Positions 1 through 12,897 of a DNA stretch of 64,000 bases are shown here, one piece after another. The notes under the pieces were generated by a model. That model was not told the origin of the DNA. It ran no database searches and saw nothing but the letters and a program-made list of their open reading frames with translations. The position numbers and the translations under genes were made by a program. The stretch comes from Rugalucina vietnamica (taxonomy: Eukaryota; Mollusca; Bivalvia; Lucinida; Lucinidae): positions 10,966,214-11,030,213 of the forward strand of contig OZ024871.1 of NCBI GenBank assembly GCA_964017185.1, in the 5' to 3' direction. Within the stretch, counting starts at the first letter, position 1. Every line of letters starts with the position of its first letter.

Positions 1-1954
1 TAGAAAATTCAGACTTTGCTTGGATAACCAGAAAAATGCAGGCTAGGCCTTTAAATCTTCCGTCAATGACAATTTAATTTCCTTTAATCTCGGGTCTTAT
101 TTTGCTCAAATTAAGATGCGTGCTGTCACTGGATGAGTCTCACTAGTATACGAACCTAGTCGCGAAACAAAATGTCTTCGGTGGAGTTGCCAAAAGTTAG
201 GATACAAACATGGCTACACAGCAGCCTCAGAGATTCGTCTCCCAAGTGGTAGCTGGGAGACAGATTTTAAGAACACAGACTGATTTCAAAACTCTTCCCA
301 CTACTTGCACATACTCTAGCACGTCTATTCTCTTGACAGCCTTGATTTTGTCTCGCATAAGCATGTCAGCCCTACCTCCTTTGATCTCAGTGCCTAGCCT
401 TCGAAGTAGACATTTTGCGTTTTACCTCACAGCGTCCCAATTTTCAATAATTGTGTACATTGAAATTCAATTCCCTAAATTCTAGGTTTCCCTAAAATGG
501 AAGGGGCGGTATGTAATTATTCTCCTATAAAGTCTGCATCAATCACCGGCTACAAGGTGATTTTGTTGGGCATAAAAAGAGATAGACAGGGCTTGCAGTT
601 ATTTCAAATTGTTGTCGCGAAAGCAAAATGATTCGGTTTGACGCAAATTCTTAAAAAACGTTGCTGAACTATTTCGTCATTTACACATGGGTGGGTGCAT
701 CGACAAAGCAAGCTTCACCGCCTTGGACCGGTGAGAGGTACGTGTATTCCCAAATTATACGAAATATGCCGAACGAATCTGTCAGAAACATTTCTATTCC
801 GCCTTAAGAAATCACATAGTGCAACATTTTCTGTGAAAATGTAACATTTACTGTTCAATTTACACCCAATTTAGACGTAAATTGTCAATTTTCTAGTTCA
901 GTGAGTGACTTTGTCGACATCATTATACGGATAATAGAGCGAGTATAGAGTGGAATCAATTTGGTCTACAGAATGATTAACTATTTGCGAATAAAAATGA
1001 AAGTCGAATTGAATTGTTCATGCTTTTAAGTTCGAAGTACAAGATCCCTCACAAAAAGGTTAAGTCACTCCAAAAGATCTTTTTGACATGAACTTAATGT
1101 TGACCTCAATGCAAGCCAATTTTCGCAAAGCTTGAGGGACATATCTTGAGGGACACGTTTGCTCGTCTTTCGGATTCTTATGTCTGAAAGCATGTTTGGG
1201 TCACACTCTTTTTAATTTGAATGATGAAATGCACTGGCTGTCCTTTTTTAATATTCATATGACAGGTCAATCACAATGTTACTGGTGTAGTTTTCTTCCA
1301 TATTTAGATGAAAAACAATGTTTGTGCTTTTTATCAGACAAGTTGAACTAACTCCTTCATATAAGATTAGATTGTATAGAGTGTGAAATACTTGGATTAG
1401 AGGGATTTTGAGAGGACATATTGGATTGTAACTGTCAAATTTACCAAACTTTGAGATAAAGTTTGTTTGATAAGGCACGAATATAAATTATCTTCACGAA
1501 CCCTTGTCAATAAATTGTTGCAAGTAAGAAATCCAAAGTAAATGCAATATAACATGGGCGATATGAAAACGGTTTGGATTCTCGGAGGAACCAGAGTATA
1601 CTGTTCCACAACCATACCAAAACATGCGAAGGCCATTCTTTAACAACCACCGCTTTAAAATTCGACACTATTTTCGTCCATTTGTTGAAAATGATATTTC
1701 ATTAAATTAAAGTACAATTCATTCAACTGTTCTGGTGGGTGTTCAATAGAACATGTAGAATGTTTGCTATGAAAATCCAATGAATGAACGGCAGTTTTGT
1801 AACGTGTGAGTTTCCATTTCCGAACAAATAATTCGTTACGGTTGCAAACTAATAGGACAATTGACTCGCATACTTGACCAAATGTCATGTTTCTGAAGAA
1901 TGTCTACAGTGCTACTTGAATAGAACAAGAGTGTCAATTTAAGCTTCAACAAAT
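1..1954. other. no gene recognised
   Basis: AT-rich sequence with only short open frames (under about 90 codons) that resemble no protein I know and show no splice-flanked exon pattern. No repeat shared with the rest of the window was spotted. It lies downstream of the netrin exon at 6.5 kb on the minus strand, so it may be netrin intron. Confidence 0.5.
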
Positions 1955-2188
1955 GAGCCGCCTCGTCGGAAAACCAACAATGTGGTTTCCGAACAGGTCC
2001 GACACAAATCGACCTGTACCAACACATAAAAGAGCTAGAAGCTTGAAATTTCGGACTTACGTAGAAGAGCAGTTGTAGTATCCCAGTAGCGAAAACAAAG
2101 GCGCTGATCAGCTTCGCAGTTACTGCGAAGCTGATCTGCGCCTTTGTTTTCGCATATGCAGATTGTTGGTTTTCCCATGAGGTGGCTC
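1955..2188 (+). mobile_element. Fold-A palindromic MITE, copy 1
   Basis: A 234-bp non-autonomous element seen about ten times in this window. Its ends are GAGCCGCCTCGT and ACGAGGCGGCTC-like inverted repeats that continue into GGGAAAACCAACA. The inner half is a ~30-bp stem (GCGAAAACAAAGGCGC, then GATCAGCTTCGC) around a TTA or TAA loop. The target duplication is AAAT at 1951-1954 and 2189-2192. It has no coding capacity. In this copy the stem tip reads CGCAG/CTGCG. A 4-bp A/T duplication fits several DNA-transposon superfamilies, so I do not assign one. Confidence 0.85.
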
Positions 2189-2192
2189 AAAT

Positions 2193-3811
2193 ACTAATTT
2201 TCACGGTGGCATTGTCAACGGAAGGCACAGAATGCGTGTCGAAGGAAAGTGGGTTCTGTGACATGACCTTATAGAACGGAAGAGTCTATGTCTCATTTCA
2301 GACCGTATTCTTAATAAATTCTGAGTCCCCCGCCGCCGGTCCATCTCAGAGTCCATTTGTGCGCGCGAAAGGTGTCTTTAGCGGCCGAGCAAAGACGACA
2401 GAAGAGCCTGATAACAATGCAACTTGACTTTACATGACAATGGAATACGCCATTAGTGGATTCGGCTTGACATTCCGACGAGGTCACAATCGTCGAAAAG
2501 CATGCACTGAAGGTACTTTCTGAAGATGATGTTACAACAAAAATCGAATTTTACACCATTAGTTTTTACCCTGCTTATAGAAAGCCATGCGATGTTTGTT
2601 TTTCAAGGGCCAAAGCGAAGATGGTGCTGCCATTCTCGTTCATTCGCAATTAAATCGTGTTAATCCCACTTGGTATACAGCGGTAGATTTGAAACTGATA
2701 TGATTGTATCTTACATCCCTACTGTATTCAAAACAGGACAATAAGTGCACATTAAACTGCAGCTGGAATGCGATATTTATTATGTGCAAAAAAGACATTG
2801 AACCGGCCCTGATGACACATTACAAAAGTGACCTAATTCTTGAAATTGAAATATCATATTCAACTCTCTAATTGAGTGGATTTACTGCAAGAGTGCCAGT
2901 AAAAAATGCAAATGCTTTGTCCATAGTGCTACGAGCTGAGAACCGTTGTTAAACGAAAATATTGTCGATTTTACTGTCATTCATATTCAAAGACCTGTGC
3001 ATTGCATTATATTTCTTCACGTTTTACCTTTTCATACCTTACATTATTGAAAGTCAGTTTAATTTTAGGTGACAATATGAGAAGTTGACATTTTGTGAAG
3101 AAGGTCATAGGAGGCAGATTTAGGTTTCAAACTCGCAGAGTCAGTTTCAAGTTTGCGTGATAAGATATTGAAGAAAACAGATCCAATTTCTCAAATTTGG
3201 CAAAATTGGTCATACTCAAACCTATAATCATTCTGAAATTGGGTCAAACGTCTATCGCGGACATGAGCGCATTTTCCCGATGTAAGAGGTCTGGGGCTCA
3301 AAATATTTAATGGAAATGGAACTCGTATGTCAGATGGGCCGCAATCCCAGACCTACTGAAACCATCTGTATTATTCTTGAGTAAAGTTGCATCTGTTCTT
3401 GGCTGAGTTGAATGGTCAAGAAGTAGTTACATTGACGACTTGGGAAGAAGAATCTCCATTTGACATGGAAAAAGATAAAACTCAAGATTTTATCAAAACG
3501 ACTATTTGGACTAATACCTTGAAAGAAGCTGGTAGATACAAAATGCTCTGAGAGGAATTCGATTCAAGATAACCGCACGGTGGTCACCATAACGTTATAG
3601 TCCACAACAAAGCCATTGGGCCTTAACCTTTAAATATCCCATATGTAAATTATAAATTCTTTCGGTGAGCCATCAGTAGGTCAGCTTTGTTTTTGGGTGT
3701 CATGCCAGTTGAAGCTATCCGTGATTATGGCTTTATATGATATATAGTTAGAAATATACTAATATGCCGGCCAATATCAAATGATCAGCCAAAAGGTTTT
3801 CTTGTTTGAGT
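2193..3811. other. no gene recognised
   Basis: Gene-free stretch. A short GC-rich patch lies at about 2325-2400 (CCCCCGCCGCCGG, GCGCGCG, GCGGCC) within AT-rich surroundings. No open frame covers it and I could not match it to another part of the window. Confidence 0.45.
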
Positions 3812-4095
3812 TGCGCCTTTGCGTACCAGTCAACAGCTATGGTCATGTCGGGACGTTGCCCCCATTCTATGGGTGTTTTACCCAAAATTAGGACGTTGAC
3901 ATCCAAACAGTGCTTCAAATATGACCACCTAAGCAAGCCAATTTAGGCTTATATGTATGGATAGTTTGACTTGAAACACTTTTCCTGGGCAGGCTCAGAC
4001 CAGAGCGGATAAACAAGTCAGTAGCGAAGAAACTTTACCTGGTGGCACAAGCGCCCCATCTATTTCTTTAGGTCCCAGTGGGCGAGGACCCTCAG
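3812..4095 (-). repeat. SINE-like dispersed repeat C (minus copy)
   Basis: Member of a ~300-bp family present many times in the window. Read on its own strand it starts near GCCCATTGGGGCCTAAG, passes through GGGCTGCTTGTG and CTGCCCAGGAAAAGTGG, and ends near GTTGACTGGGACGTAAAGC. The unique orientation and the ending in an A-rich CATCAATTCAAACAAA tail suggest a SINE. No open frame is conserved between copies. The assignment to SINE rather than another dispersed family is inference. Confidence 0.6.
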
Positions 4096-4614
4096 CCAAA
4101 AAGTGGTCTGTCTTCTGCTTTAAAGTACACTCTAATTCTTCGTTGCCTTAGCGTGCATTTTTCTTAAATGAACAATATGCATATACTCGTTTAACCACAC
4201 CCTAAATCAAAATGCTGACTACGTGAACATGGGTTGGGTTGTACTAAATCAGTATTACAGGGAAAAGTCTGTGAACTACACGACAGCGAAAATCATAACG
4301 CTATGGAAACCCCGTAGGTAATGTCTATTAATGTGCAGTATAGTGTCATTAGCCATTACTCTACCTGCATCTTTTTGACAACAAATGTCTCAGATATTCA
4401 AGTGAGTAGGCATTATTATGTCTGTGACTGCCAAATGGTTGATTATTGTTCCAATAAAGAAAAGTGACTTAAACAACAAGTGGCTTATGTATAACAGCAT
4501 GCTCATCTGTAGATAATGCATGTAGCAAATGAAGTAACAAATGAGGGAAAGAGCATCATGGCATGCCCGTCAAACCTCTATTCCCCCGTACCAATCATCA
4601 TCACAATATGAGAA

Positions 4615-4926
4615 GGTAAAGTAGGCAAAGATCAGAAAAAGGCGCAATCAGAAAGAGATTCCCACTCCAAAAACCGAGGAAAAAACTAAATCAACAAGGC
4701 ACCGAGGATACCATGAAAAGATATCGTAAGCTGAATGAGCAGCTATTTTCCCAATAGGTGGCCACTCAGTTATCTAAACTTAACTAAAAAATATGATAAC
4801 ATACATAAGGCGCCAACAGCACAAAAATTTAAACACCAAGCCATAAAACAAAAAGACCCACCACAGAAGTAGCCTTGGAACGATCAGTAATTTAAAATTA
4901 CTGGCGGGCTTAAACCGGTTTTACAT
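4615..4926 (+). repeat. dispersed repeat B, copy 1
   Basis: About 312 bp starting GGTAAAGTAGGCAAAGATC and ending near AAACCGGTTTTACAT. A nearly full copy lies inverted at 17133-17454 and a shorter one sits inside LINE-A at 26137-26357. Shared internal blocks include GAGCAGCTATTTTCCCAA and TAGGTGGCCACTCAGTTA. It is non-coding. Its presence inside an otherwise continuous LINE frame shows it is mobile. Superfamily unknown. Confidence 0.7.
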
Positions 4927-6490
4927 ATAACATTTAGTTAGTTCTTCGGTCCTCGTAGTGAGTCTCTAACTAGTCAATGAATCATCAAGAACAAACAAAT
5001 AAATCATGATAAACATCCTGATGAATCAAAACCGAGGACTCACAGATTGAGTAAGCTGCCCGACGATGGAGATCCCTTACTAACTCCGGAGTAAAAGAAA
5101 AACGCCAGTTGAACCCCGGAGGGCCAAGCAACAGACAAGAAGCTCCGGCCCCAACCAACTAAAATGAATAGCTTTAAGTCGGGGCCATCGTAGCACCGGG
5201 TTTTTCAGACTTCTCATAAACCTCTTCTACAATTCGAGTTCCTGTTTTACTGTTAAATATAGTTATGAAACCAAAGAACTCTTTACTAAGAATTATTGAA
5301 CAGTTGAAAACTATATTCAATTCGTACATTATAAATTGCACGTGAGAACGACCGCACCAGAGAATCCCAAAGCCAGACACTTGCAGAGGAAACGATTATC
5401 ATTTTTCTTTTCATTTTTCAATGAAATCATTTCAGGAAATGTTGTTTTCAAACATTTAAAACTGAAATTATCTTTGAATAAAGCAGACTTCCAGATCATG
5501 ACAAGAACAGTATGCCATGAAAAATCATGACAGGCTGCGTCTGCAAAGTTTTTTCGTGTTAAAAATAGAAGACAATAGGAGATATGAATCTGTCTAAAAC
5601 TTTCAAAAACGCTGTTTTAAATATGTTCCAATTCAACTTTCCTTCATTCCAACAATGGTCGGGCTAAAAACGGCGTTTAGAACATGAAAAAAAACATAAC
5701 ATAAAACAGCCGATATATTAGTAGACACATCACGGTGTCGTCCTGACCAGAAAGCGGATATGTAGGGTACAAACGTTGTGTTCACAACGGAGAGGTAAAT
5801 CAATTTTCTGGCGCTGAAGATCATGTTTATATCGTGTAAAACGATGGGTGATTAAACAGTCGGGGATGCTGATGAAGCACCTCACGTGCTGATTTTTCAG
5901 TTCCTGGCTTAGATAAAACATACATAAAGGTAGAATCAAATTATCTTGATATCATACAATGGCTTCGTACAGATCCTTATCAAATTGCGAATTGTCATGA
6001 CAAAAACTGGTGATATAAAACGGAAATAGTGCAAAAAGAATACAAAAATCAGACCATTTCCGTATACAATGCATGCATGTGAAATTATCAGGAAGATAAG
6101 GAACTAAATGAAGATAAAACGTTTTATTAGTTGTGAAGTTTACGACCTTATGAATTATCTGGGAATGCTCCTGTATTGCACAATACAGAGCTCTACTGTG
6201 CACTCAATAGCGTGTATGACGTTAACCTGCCTATAGGAGTGTACAGTGCGTTTTTCTAAGACTTAAAGTACACTTTCAAATTTGCTTAAATAGGGTATGG
6301 CTGCATGTTAAAACTGTTCTTACACATTAGGTACGGTTGAGAGCATATGCTGACCACTTTTCAGTCCAGAATGCATCTGTATTTGCATGACACGTACGTA
6401 TATCCACGAAAACCTTAAAGACAATTAGTGGCAAAGTCGGGTTCCGAATGCCCTACAATCTATACATATTTACTTTTTTCTAACCGTAGA
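4927..6490. other. no gene recognised (netrin intron side)
   Basis: Sequence immediately 3' of the netrin exon on the minus strand, so probably the start of a netrin intron. No laminin-EGF or NTR-like exon was recognised. Open frames are short and unrelated to known families. Confidence 0.45.
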
Positions 6491-6495
6491 CTTAC
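6490..6495 (-). promoter_or_regulatory. Ntn: splice donor of netrin exon at 6.5 kb
   Basis: GTAAGT on the minus strand directly after GAATGTGTTG. Cutting here leaves a single G of the next codon, so an incoming exon starting CN would restore Ala, as in the usual Cys-Val-Ala-Cys-Asn netrin junction. The second netrin exon ends in exactly the same phase. Confidence 0.85.
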
Positions 6496-7558
6496 CAACA
6501 CATTCATGTGCATCTGTAGATGTCGCTCGTGCCCAAGGCCTGTCGTAATGAAACGGCTTACATTTCTCGCACTCCGCGCCCTCAGTATTATGCTTACAGT
6601 CACAGACCAGTTTACCAGCTTTATCATGAATGCATTCCGATGCATGTCCATTACATTTGCATCTCCCACCAACTGCAAAATCAGAGACGCTATAGTACAT
6701 CTGGTCAGTCGGATCTTCGCCCTTTAACATAGTACCCTTGGCGGGTGGGGTAAGTTTATTGAACACGACCTTTATATCCGTCGCTGTGACCCAGTCTTGT
6801 AACACGTGGCTGTCCTCGAAATGATATGACGATGGTCTGTCTTTGAGAGTACTGAATGCTATCCTAGATCCTATTTCTGATCTTGTTTTACTACTCGTTT
6901 GTACACATAATGGCTGTTGTTCATTTGCTTTTGATATTTTAGCATTGGGATCTATGTTATACATTGCTTTACAATCAGTACTGAAATAATGAAAGGGTAC
7001 CCATGATTTCCCATAATCTTTGCTTTTATAAAACGCCATAGAATCGGGAACCGTTGAACAAAACTTGAGACTCAGATAAGTAATTTCGAACTTTTTGCCA
7101 AGTGGTAACGTCAAATTTACGCTCCCTGGGTAATCTATGCCGGGTGGGGAAACCCAACAAGTTTCGTTATTTTGGTTATTTAAGTCTGTCAGATATTGAG
7201 CAGGATATTGCCTCCTTGGGCTGGAATCACAGATAAAGCAGTTTCTCAATTCATTCTCATTGTTTCTCGGTAAACAGTGCCTGGAAGGTGGAGAACCACA
7301 GGTACTGGATGCCGTTACAGTTTTACCAAAGGCGACGTTTTCAAAATTGGGCACACACTTTACTGCGATGGTATTGTTGAGACATGGGTCATCTGGGGCA
7401 GTCTGGAACATGTCTAGATCAATCAGAGGCGGGGCAGAATCAGTTATCCAAATCCAGGACAGCATTAATCCAATGTTTATTAGCCCATTCATCCTTAATG
7501 AATAAATCACACTGAAACGCTTATATCCCGAAAAACCATGAAAGAAATTCCGACGCAT
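6496..7558 (-). CDS. Ntn: netrin, first coding exon (signal peptide, LamNT, LE1)
   Basis: Secreted laminin-related guidance cue; netrins bind DCC/neogenin and UNC-5 receptors to steer axons and migrating cells. The exon encodes 354 codons plus one base. A hydrophobic signal segment follows the second Met (residue 23, ATG at 7490-7492), which is the likelier start. The laminin N-terminal domain covers about residues 58-298 (CGSPPSRHC, NCFICD, DYGKSWVPFHYFS, VLQDWVTATDIKVVF). The first laminin-EGF module covers about 300-353 ([31 protein letters not shown]). The frame reads past ECV into GTAAGT at 6490-6495, a consensus donor in phase 1 at the position used by other netrin genes. LE2, LE3 and NTR must lie on other exons, which I did not find. 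Partial gene; expressed form unknown. Confidence 0.93.
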
Positions 7559-10555
7559 TTTTGAGGTGATGGTTGCAATGATATTACCAGAATAAACCCA
7601 TTATCCAGCTCACAATCATAAGAAGCGCTGTATTTTGTTAGCGATCTATTGTGCAAAGAATTAACATCAAAAACAAAACCAACAAATTGTCTTCCCAGGT
7701 GATAGTAATGATAACTTCCAACACGCGTTAATAAAATCCAGAAATCTCGAAAAAATCACAAATTCAGAGATTTTTCGGTGAATGGTTGCACATCATTTGT
7801 CTGAGTTAATAGTCAGTTTAACCGTGTCACTTCACATAAGATTAATGAATTAGATTAGGGTATCTCGTAAACCATCACAAATGGTTTAATTGTGCATTAA
7901 ACAATTTTAGTAAACATCTTCAAAATGAAAGAAATCATTGATAAATTAGATCACCTTATGATAACAATCGATACACGAGGATAAAAGTCCCCAAAATGTT
8001 CACAGAAAACTATGTGAGTTATTCATCAGCTCCTAACTTGTTGTTTTAGTCAACTTTCCCCGCAGTGTTGGAGTAGGTAAATAAAAGATATAGTTTTGGC
8101 AATCTTGGAAAGGGCGGTATTTCACTGTTGGAAGCCACTTGCGTTCGCCATCAAAGAATCACATTTTCATCCAGATAAAACATAGTTTATTCCACACATT
8201 CGAAAGCCTCCTAATTCAAAATCCTTATCCTATTATCACTTCACACTTTTAGACACCTGGATCTAATGAATGTTATTCTCCTTGGTATTACAAGCACAGT
8301 CAGGTCTGGCTTCTCTAATGAAATATCATCTGTTATACTGTCTTTAGTTCTAAGCTTTCTGTTCAAGTTTTCAATGTTTCATTCTATAAAAATGCCAATT
8401 TATCATATCATAACTGTATCTAATGGATTTATCAAAAACTTGTTACTTAACACTTTTGTGATTTTGAATCAAGTAAACTGGGTATGAGGAACACGCCCAA
8501 TTGTATTCACTTGCTCATTCATAGACTTCAATTAAACGTTTTAACAATCATAGTATGAAGATAGTCTTTCCCTTTATGTCAATTTATCATCTTAAAACTT
8601 AAATATTTGCCGTCAAATAGTTATGTCCGAAAAACAATGCACATTCCTTCCGTCATCAAAGTCGATTGGGAGATATTAATTTCCTTCACACCGTTTCTCT
8701 TTCATGTGTCAAGCGTTTAAAAGATCACAATGACAAATGATCTCCTGACCAGGGGCCAAAAAGACCTTTTAGAGTTTTACACGTAAGGCGTTGTATTTTA
8801 CCCCCTCAATTCGCTCCTGGCATTAAAACTATTAATTATGGCTGGACAGCTACTAAATGGCATATTCTTAAGCGATAAATATTTCATATAAGACGTTTGT
8901 TATATAATAATATTTCAGGCGATCTGTCCATCCATTCAAAATGGTGATTAGTGACAACAAAAGTTTGAAATCAATCCGTCTTACGAACGTGTGAAGGCAT
9001 TAAATATTATTACACCTAAATGGTCATTTTGAAAGATACATACACTTTTATTGGTAATTTATTTTGATAAGTTCCTTAAGCATTGTAATGACAGTTTTAT
9101 TTTTAAATGGCAGGATCAGAAATTTGCTGATCAGACAGTACAGATTTGTTCGTTGATGATTTATTGTCATTTAGATTATATAATTTATGGTCTCAGAGAT
9201 TTTTGTTTTACAAAATGCAGCCTTTCAAAAGTTCGGTATGGGCAAGGGATGTCCTAAGGCCCCAAAATAGACACCAGCCGGAAAGGAAAGTGCATTACAA
9301 AACTTTTTTTCCGATGGCACAATCGAAGAGCAAGATGACTAGCTCTTTCCCAAAAAGGTAGCCATGCGCCATTCTCAAACAAACCCAAAGACAACAAACA
9401 TAAGAGAGAGGCAGATGTGTCGCGATGACTGTGTTTATCTGTTTCTCTTTCATCATACATAGTAACAAAGTAATACAATGACGAGTGATGAATTACATAT
9501 CAAACGTATGTTACCGATGTCACTCTTATTAAAAACCATGCTCAGGTTTCAAGCAATCTTGTTAGATCTACCCAGCCCACTATTGAAGCTCACTTTAAAA
9601 GACCTAAATACTACATTAGCATTAATTATTACCATATCAAATTGTGGACGTATCTTTTATATTATGTCGCAATTTCTAATGTAAATGTAAAGCAAGTTAA
9701 TATTTCATTAAGATAAGTTTTTCTTGTTGCAAAATGAAGAATCTCATCAGATCAAGACAAACTTTTACAACCATCGTAAGGTTAACTACACTGATGCAAT
9801 TTGTCGAAACTTTTAGGTAATCTAAAAATATCATTAAGAATCGTTGACTATTTCCATTTAAAAATGCCTATGGTTTTAAGGGAAAATAAAAGTTGGGCAT
9901 CAGCCTCTTTATTCACGTGTTAGCTTCCCTGAATAAGGGGCTGTGTGATAGTAGAATTTATTATTAACTTTTTGATGATCCAGGATGTTTATTTTGGGCT
10001 GAACAATCATTTTTGATATGAAATATATAGAAATCAGGAAAAGTTTTATAAAGTATTGTTCCCCCCACGAGAGCCAACAAAAGCTTTTGCCTGCATTTGC
10101 GTTATCATTATCCACACAATATATGAAAGTGGCGTGCTGGCTCTAGGGGGGGGGGAACGATACTCTAGAGCCCACAAACGAGAGCCCAAATATGATTATC
10201 AGTCCTAGTTTCTCATTCAGGAAAAACTAGCAGATACAAAGTTACCAAAATTGAAACAATATTAAAGGACAATCATATTCAATAGTTGAAATGCAGTTAA
10301 GTTGAACCGGGAAGCTGTACAACTAATTTTCATAATTTGGGCACAGGCATAAAATGATTTGGTCAATTTGTGTTACAACATTTTGGAGACATACTGTACA
10401 AATACACCCTTCATTTATTCACGCCCTGCTACCTACATAGTTGTTAACTATGTATGTTAAATAATTAGAACTCCACAGTCATTAGGACAGGGTTTTCAGT
10501 TCAGCGTTCCAACAAACAGCCACAAGATAGATTTCTAAGGGTGGTAAGGTGGCAA
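7559..10555. other. no gene recognised upstream of netrin exon
   Basis: Region 5' of the netrin exon on the minus strand. It should contain its 5' UTR or intron and possibly a promoter, but no TATA or initiator arrangement could be tied to the start. Short open frames only. A small repeat shared with 14.6 kb lies at 9317-9415. Confidence 0.45.
9317..9415 (+). repeat. dispersed repeat D, copy 1
   Basis: Shares an ordered block with 14617-14705: GAGCAAGATGRCYAGCTCTT, then GTAGCCATSCG, then a CAAC-rich tail with AGAGAGA. Short, non-coding and clearly related by eye. Origin unknown. Confidence 0.5.
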
Positions 10556-10855
10556 TATGGGCCCACGCCCATTGGGGCCTGAAGAAAAAAGATGGTCTGC
10601 TTGCGCCTCCAGGATAGACTTCTATGCTACTGGCTGACCATGTGATTACTGGTTTCACCGCTCAGGTCTGAGCCTGCCCAAGAAAAGTGGTTCAAATCAA
10701 CCATACACATGAGCCTTGTCGGTTTAGTTGGATGGTTATATTTGAAGCATTTGTTGGATGTCATGCCATCCTAATTTTGGATAAAGGTCGCATAAAATGT
10801 AGGCAAAGTCCCGATATGACCACAGCTGTTGACTGGGACGTTTAGCATTAATTCC
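10556..10855 (+). repeat. SINE-like dispersed repeat C (plus copy)
   Basis: Near full-length copy, from GCCCATTGGGGCCTGAAG through CTGCCCAAGAAAAGTGG to GTTGACTGGGACG. Same block order as the copies at 20.0, 39.1/44.4 and 45.4 kb. It is followed directly by a tRNA-like block whose own end repeats the GTTGACTGGGACGTTAAAC tail. Confidence 0.6.
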
Positions 10856-10879
10856 GGTAATCAGCCAAAATGTTTAACA

Positions 10880-11055
10880 GACTCATTATGCAAGGCATCG
10901 GTCTCAGAATAAGAATCCTGGATTCGAGCCCTACAACATGTAGCTCTGGGTTGTGTCATCAAGCAAACTACATGATTTGCTTCCCATACTACCAGGTATA
11001 GGTGTATGCTTCCGGCCATGTCTGAAAATGTTGACTGGGACGTTAAACCTCAAAT
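10880..11055 (+). repeat. tRNA-derived SINE-like sequence
   Basis: Contains GGATTCGAGCCC at about 10919-10930, close to a tRNA gene B box (GGTTCGANTCC), preceded by GGCATCGGTCTCAGAATAAG, which resembles a tRNA anticodon arm region. It ends in GTTGACTGGGACGTTAAAC, the same tail as repeat C. I cannot fold a complete cloverleaf or find a convincing A box, so it is more likely a SINE head than a functional tRNA gene. Confidence 0.35.
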
Positions 11056-11059
11056 ATAC

Positions 11060-12659
11060 AGAAGCAAACTGACAAGCAATGACAAGCATACATGTATGCT
11101 TTACTAAATTGTGGAGATAGGTAGCCGTGTTAGATAAAACAGGACATGTGTATGTATTTGTTATGCAACATTGGCCATGATCATCTTTAAAAAAATATCC
11201 TAAAATTTTGGGCCAGAGTAATTACAATTTGCATGTAAAATAATGCAGAAACTCTTTCGTAATGATCCGTGTTTAAAGCCACATGCAACTTTGAAATTTT
11301 TATGAGTTTCAATTAATTCCAGACTGGAAACTTCAGTTTGTGCCACTTTCATTTATAACGTTATAACAAATACGGTAATCTGATATTTCAAAGATACAGG
11401 TACCTCCTAAATGGTTTCCTTATTACATTTCAAATTGCAAACAAATTAAACAATTTTGGTGATTTTTGCATGATTCCTGCGTGTATCTGTTGGGTACACA
11501 CTCTAAAATAGAAACACTAGTGATAAAAATTGTGAGCATGCACAAAAAACTCACAATTTTGATCTTTTGTTTTTATGAAATTTAGACCCCCTCCCCCACT
11601 GGAACTTAGATTTCTACTAAATAATGACAAAATATACAAATATCTTAGCATAAATATCTTCACAAGACATTGAAGTATTGTTCTCAACATAAAGGATCAG
11701 CATCAGGAGCTTCGTAACAGTGTTCTGGGCTGCTAAAGTATAGGCGTATACAGGCCATATAGTCAACGGTCCTTCAAGTGCCGGATGGACACGAGCAATG
11801 GTGTATACACCAAACGCAAGCTTTGACGACCATCGTGTACGGCGAAGCTGACTCAGCCATAGTCAAATAATGACACATGCTGAAGAGGTTCGGCTTTCAC
11901 CATGGCCGTTGATGGAGAGGAACTAAATTGTCAGCTCACGCCTCTTCAATTCTCACACAGACAATCCCCGCAGCAGCTGCAGTATTGACCCTTGTCGTGG
12001 CGGACCATTCTTTCCTTGACGGGCAATTGACCTGGCGACCTTTGTTCAGAATTTCCCAAAGTAATTACGGCTCATTCAGAGGCCACCGAAGGTGACCACT
12101 TAAACAAACTCGCCCCTAATAACTACTTTCACGCGGTTTAATACACACCTATCGCTATTACCTGATTACTGGGTACATCAAATCGTTGATCAAGACCTCA
12201 TTGAGGGGTCTATCGCCACAGATAAACCACAAAGGTCCTTTAAAGGCTTGAACACCTGTATTCAACAGCCATCCACAGGTTGTATTAAAGATTGTGTAAG
12301 AATTTGTCATTAAATAAACATGAGTGTGTTAAAATTTAATTCAAAACCACATACATGTATAAATTCGTACGATTTGATACAAAAGTCGGTGGTTTTTGAT
12401 GAAGTTTATCATCAGGACATGCGTCTTAACCATTCATTAAGAAAACTTGCAATACACAGAGATTTTTTTCAGCTGTAAAAATTTGAATTTTCACTTGAAA
12501 TAATGTCGATATTTTTGCTCAAAACTTTGATTGTGGGTACACGTTAGAACCTCCTCGGCCCGCCATTGTATACCATTGCATACCCCAGATTTGATATATA
12601 CCTAAAAGTGGGGTATATGGTGGTATACATTACACGGACATGTAAACGTGATGCAAGAA
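11060..12659. other. no gene; higher-GC non-coding patch near 11.7-12.3 kb
   Basis: No coding frame. From about 11700 to 12300 the base composition is visibly richer in G and C than its flanks, with no open frame and no match to the window's repeats. Around 12215-12247 it packs AGATAA, AACCACA and ACAAAGG together, which match GATA, RUNX and TCF/SOX core sites. It lies 4.7 kb upstream of the netrin exon on the minus strand. A regulatory role is speculation. Confidence 0.3.
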
Positions 12660-12663
12660 AATT

Positions 12664-12897
12664 GAGCCGCCTCATGGGAAAACCAACAGCCTGCATAGGC
12701 GAAAACAAAGACGCAGATCAGCTTCGCGGTAACCGCGAAGCTGATCAGCGCCTTTGTTTTCGCTACTCGGATAGTAAAATTGCTCTTCTACTTAAATCCG
12801 AAATTTCAAGCTTCTAGCGCTTTTCTGTGCTTGTACAGGTCGATTTGTGTCGGACCTGTTCGGAAACCACATTGTTGGTTTTCCCACGAGGTGGCTC
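12664..12897 (-). mobile_element. Fold-A MITE, copy 2
   Basis: Inverted relative to copy 1 (short arm first). The stem tip reads CGCGG-TAA-CCGCG, a G:C pair where copy 1 has A:T. Ends are GAGCCGCCTCAT and ACGAGGTGGCTC. Flanks are A/T-rich (AAATT and AAATA) but not an exact 4-bp duplication. Confidence 0.8.

Noticed and set aside
10880-11055. Possible tRNA gene
   Set aside because: B-box-like GGATTCGAGCC is present, but no A box or complete cloverleaf; shares a tail with repeat C, so SINE-like.
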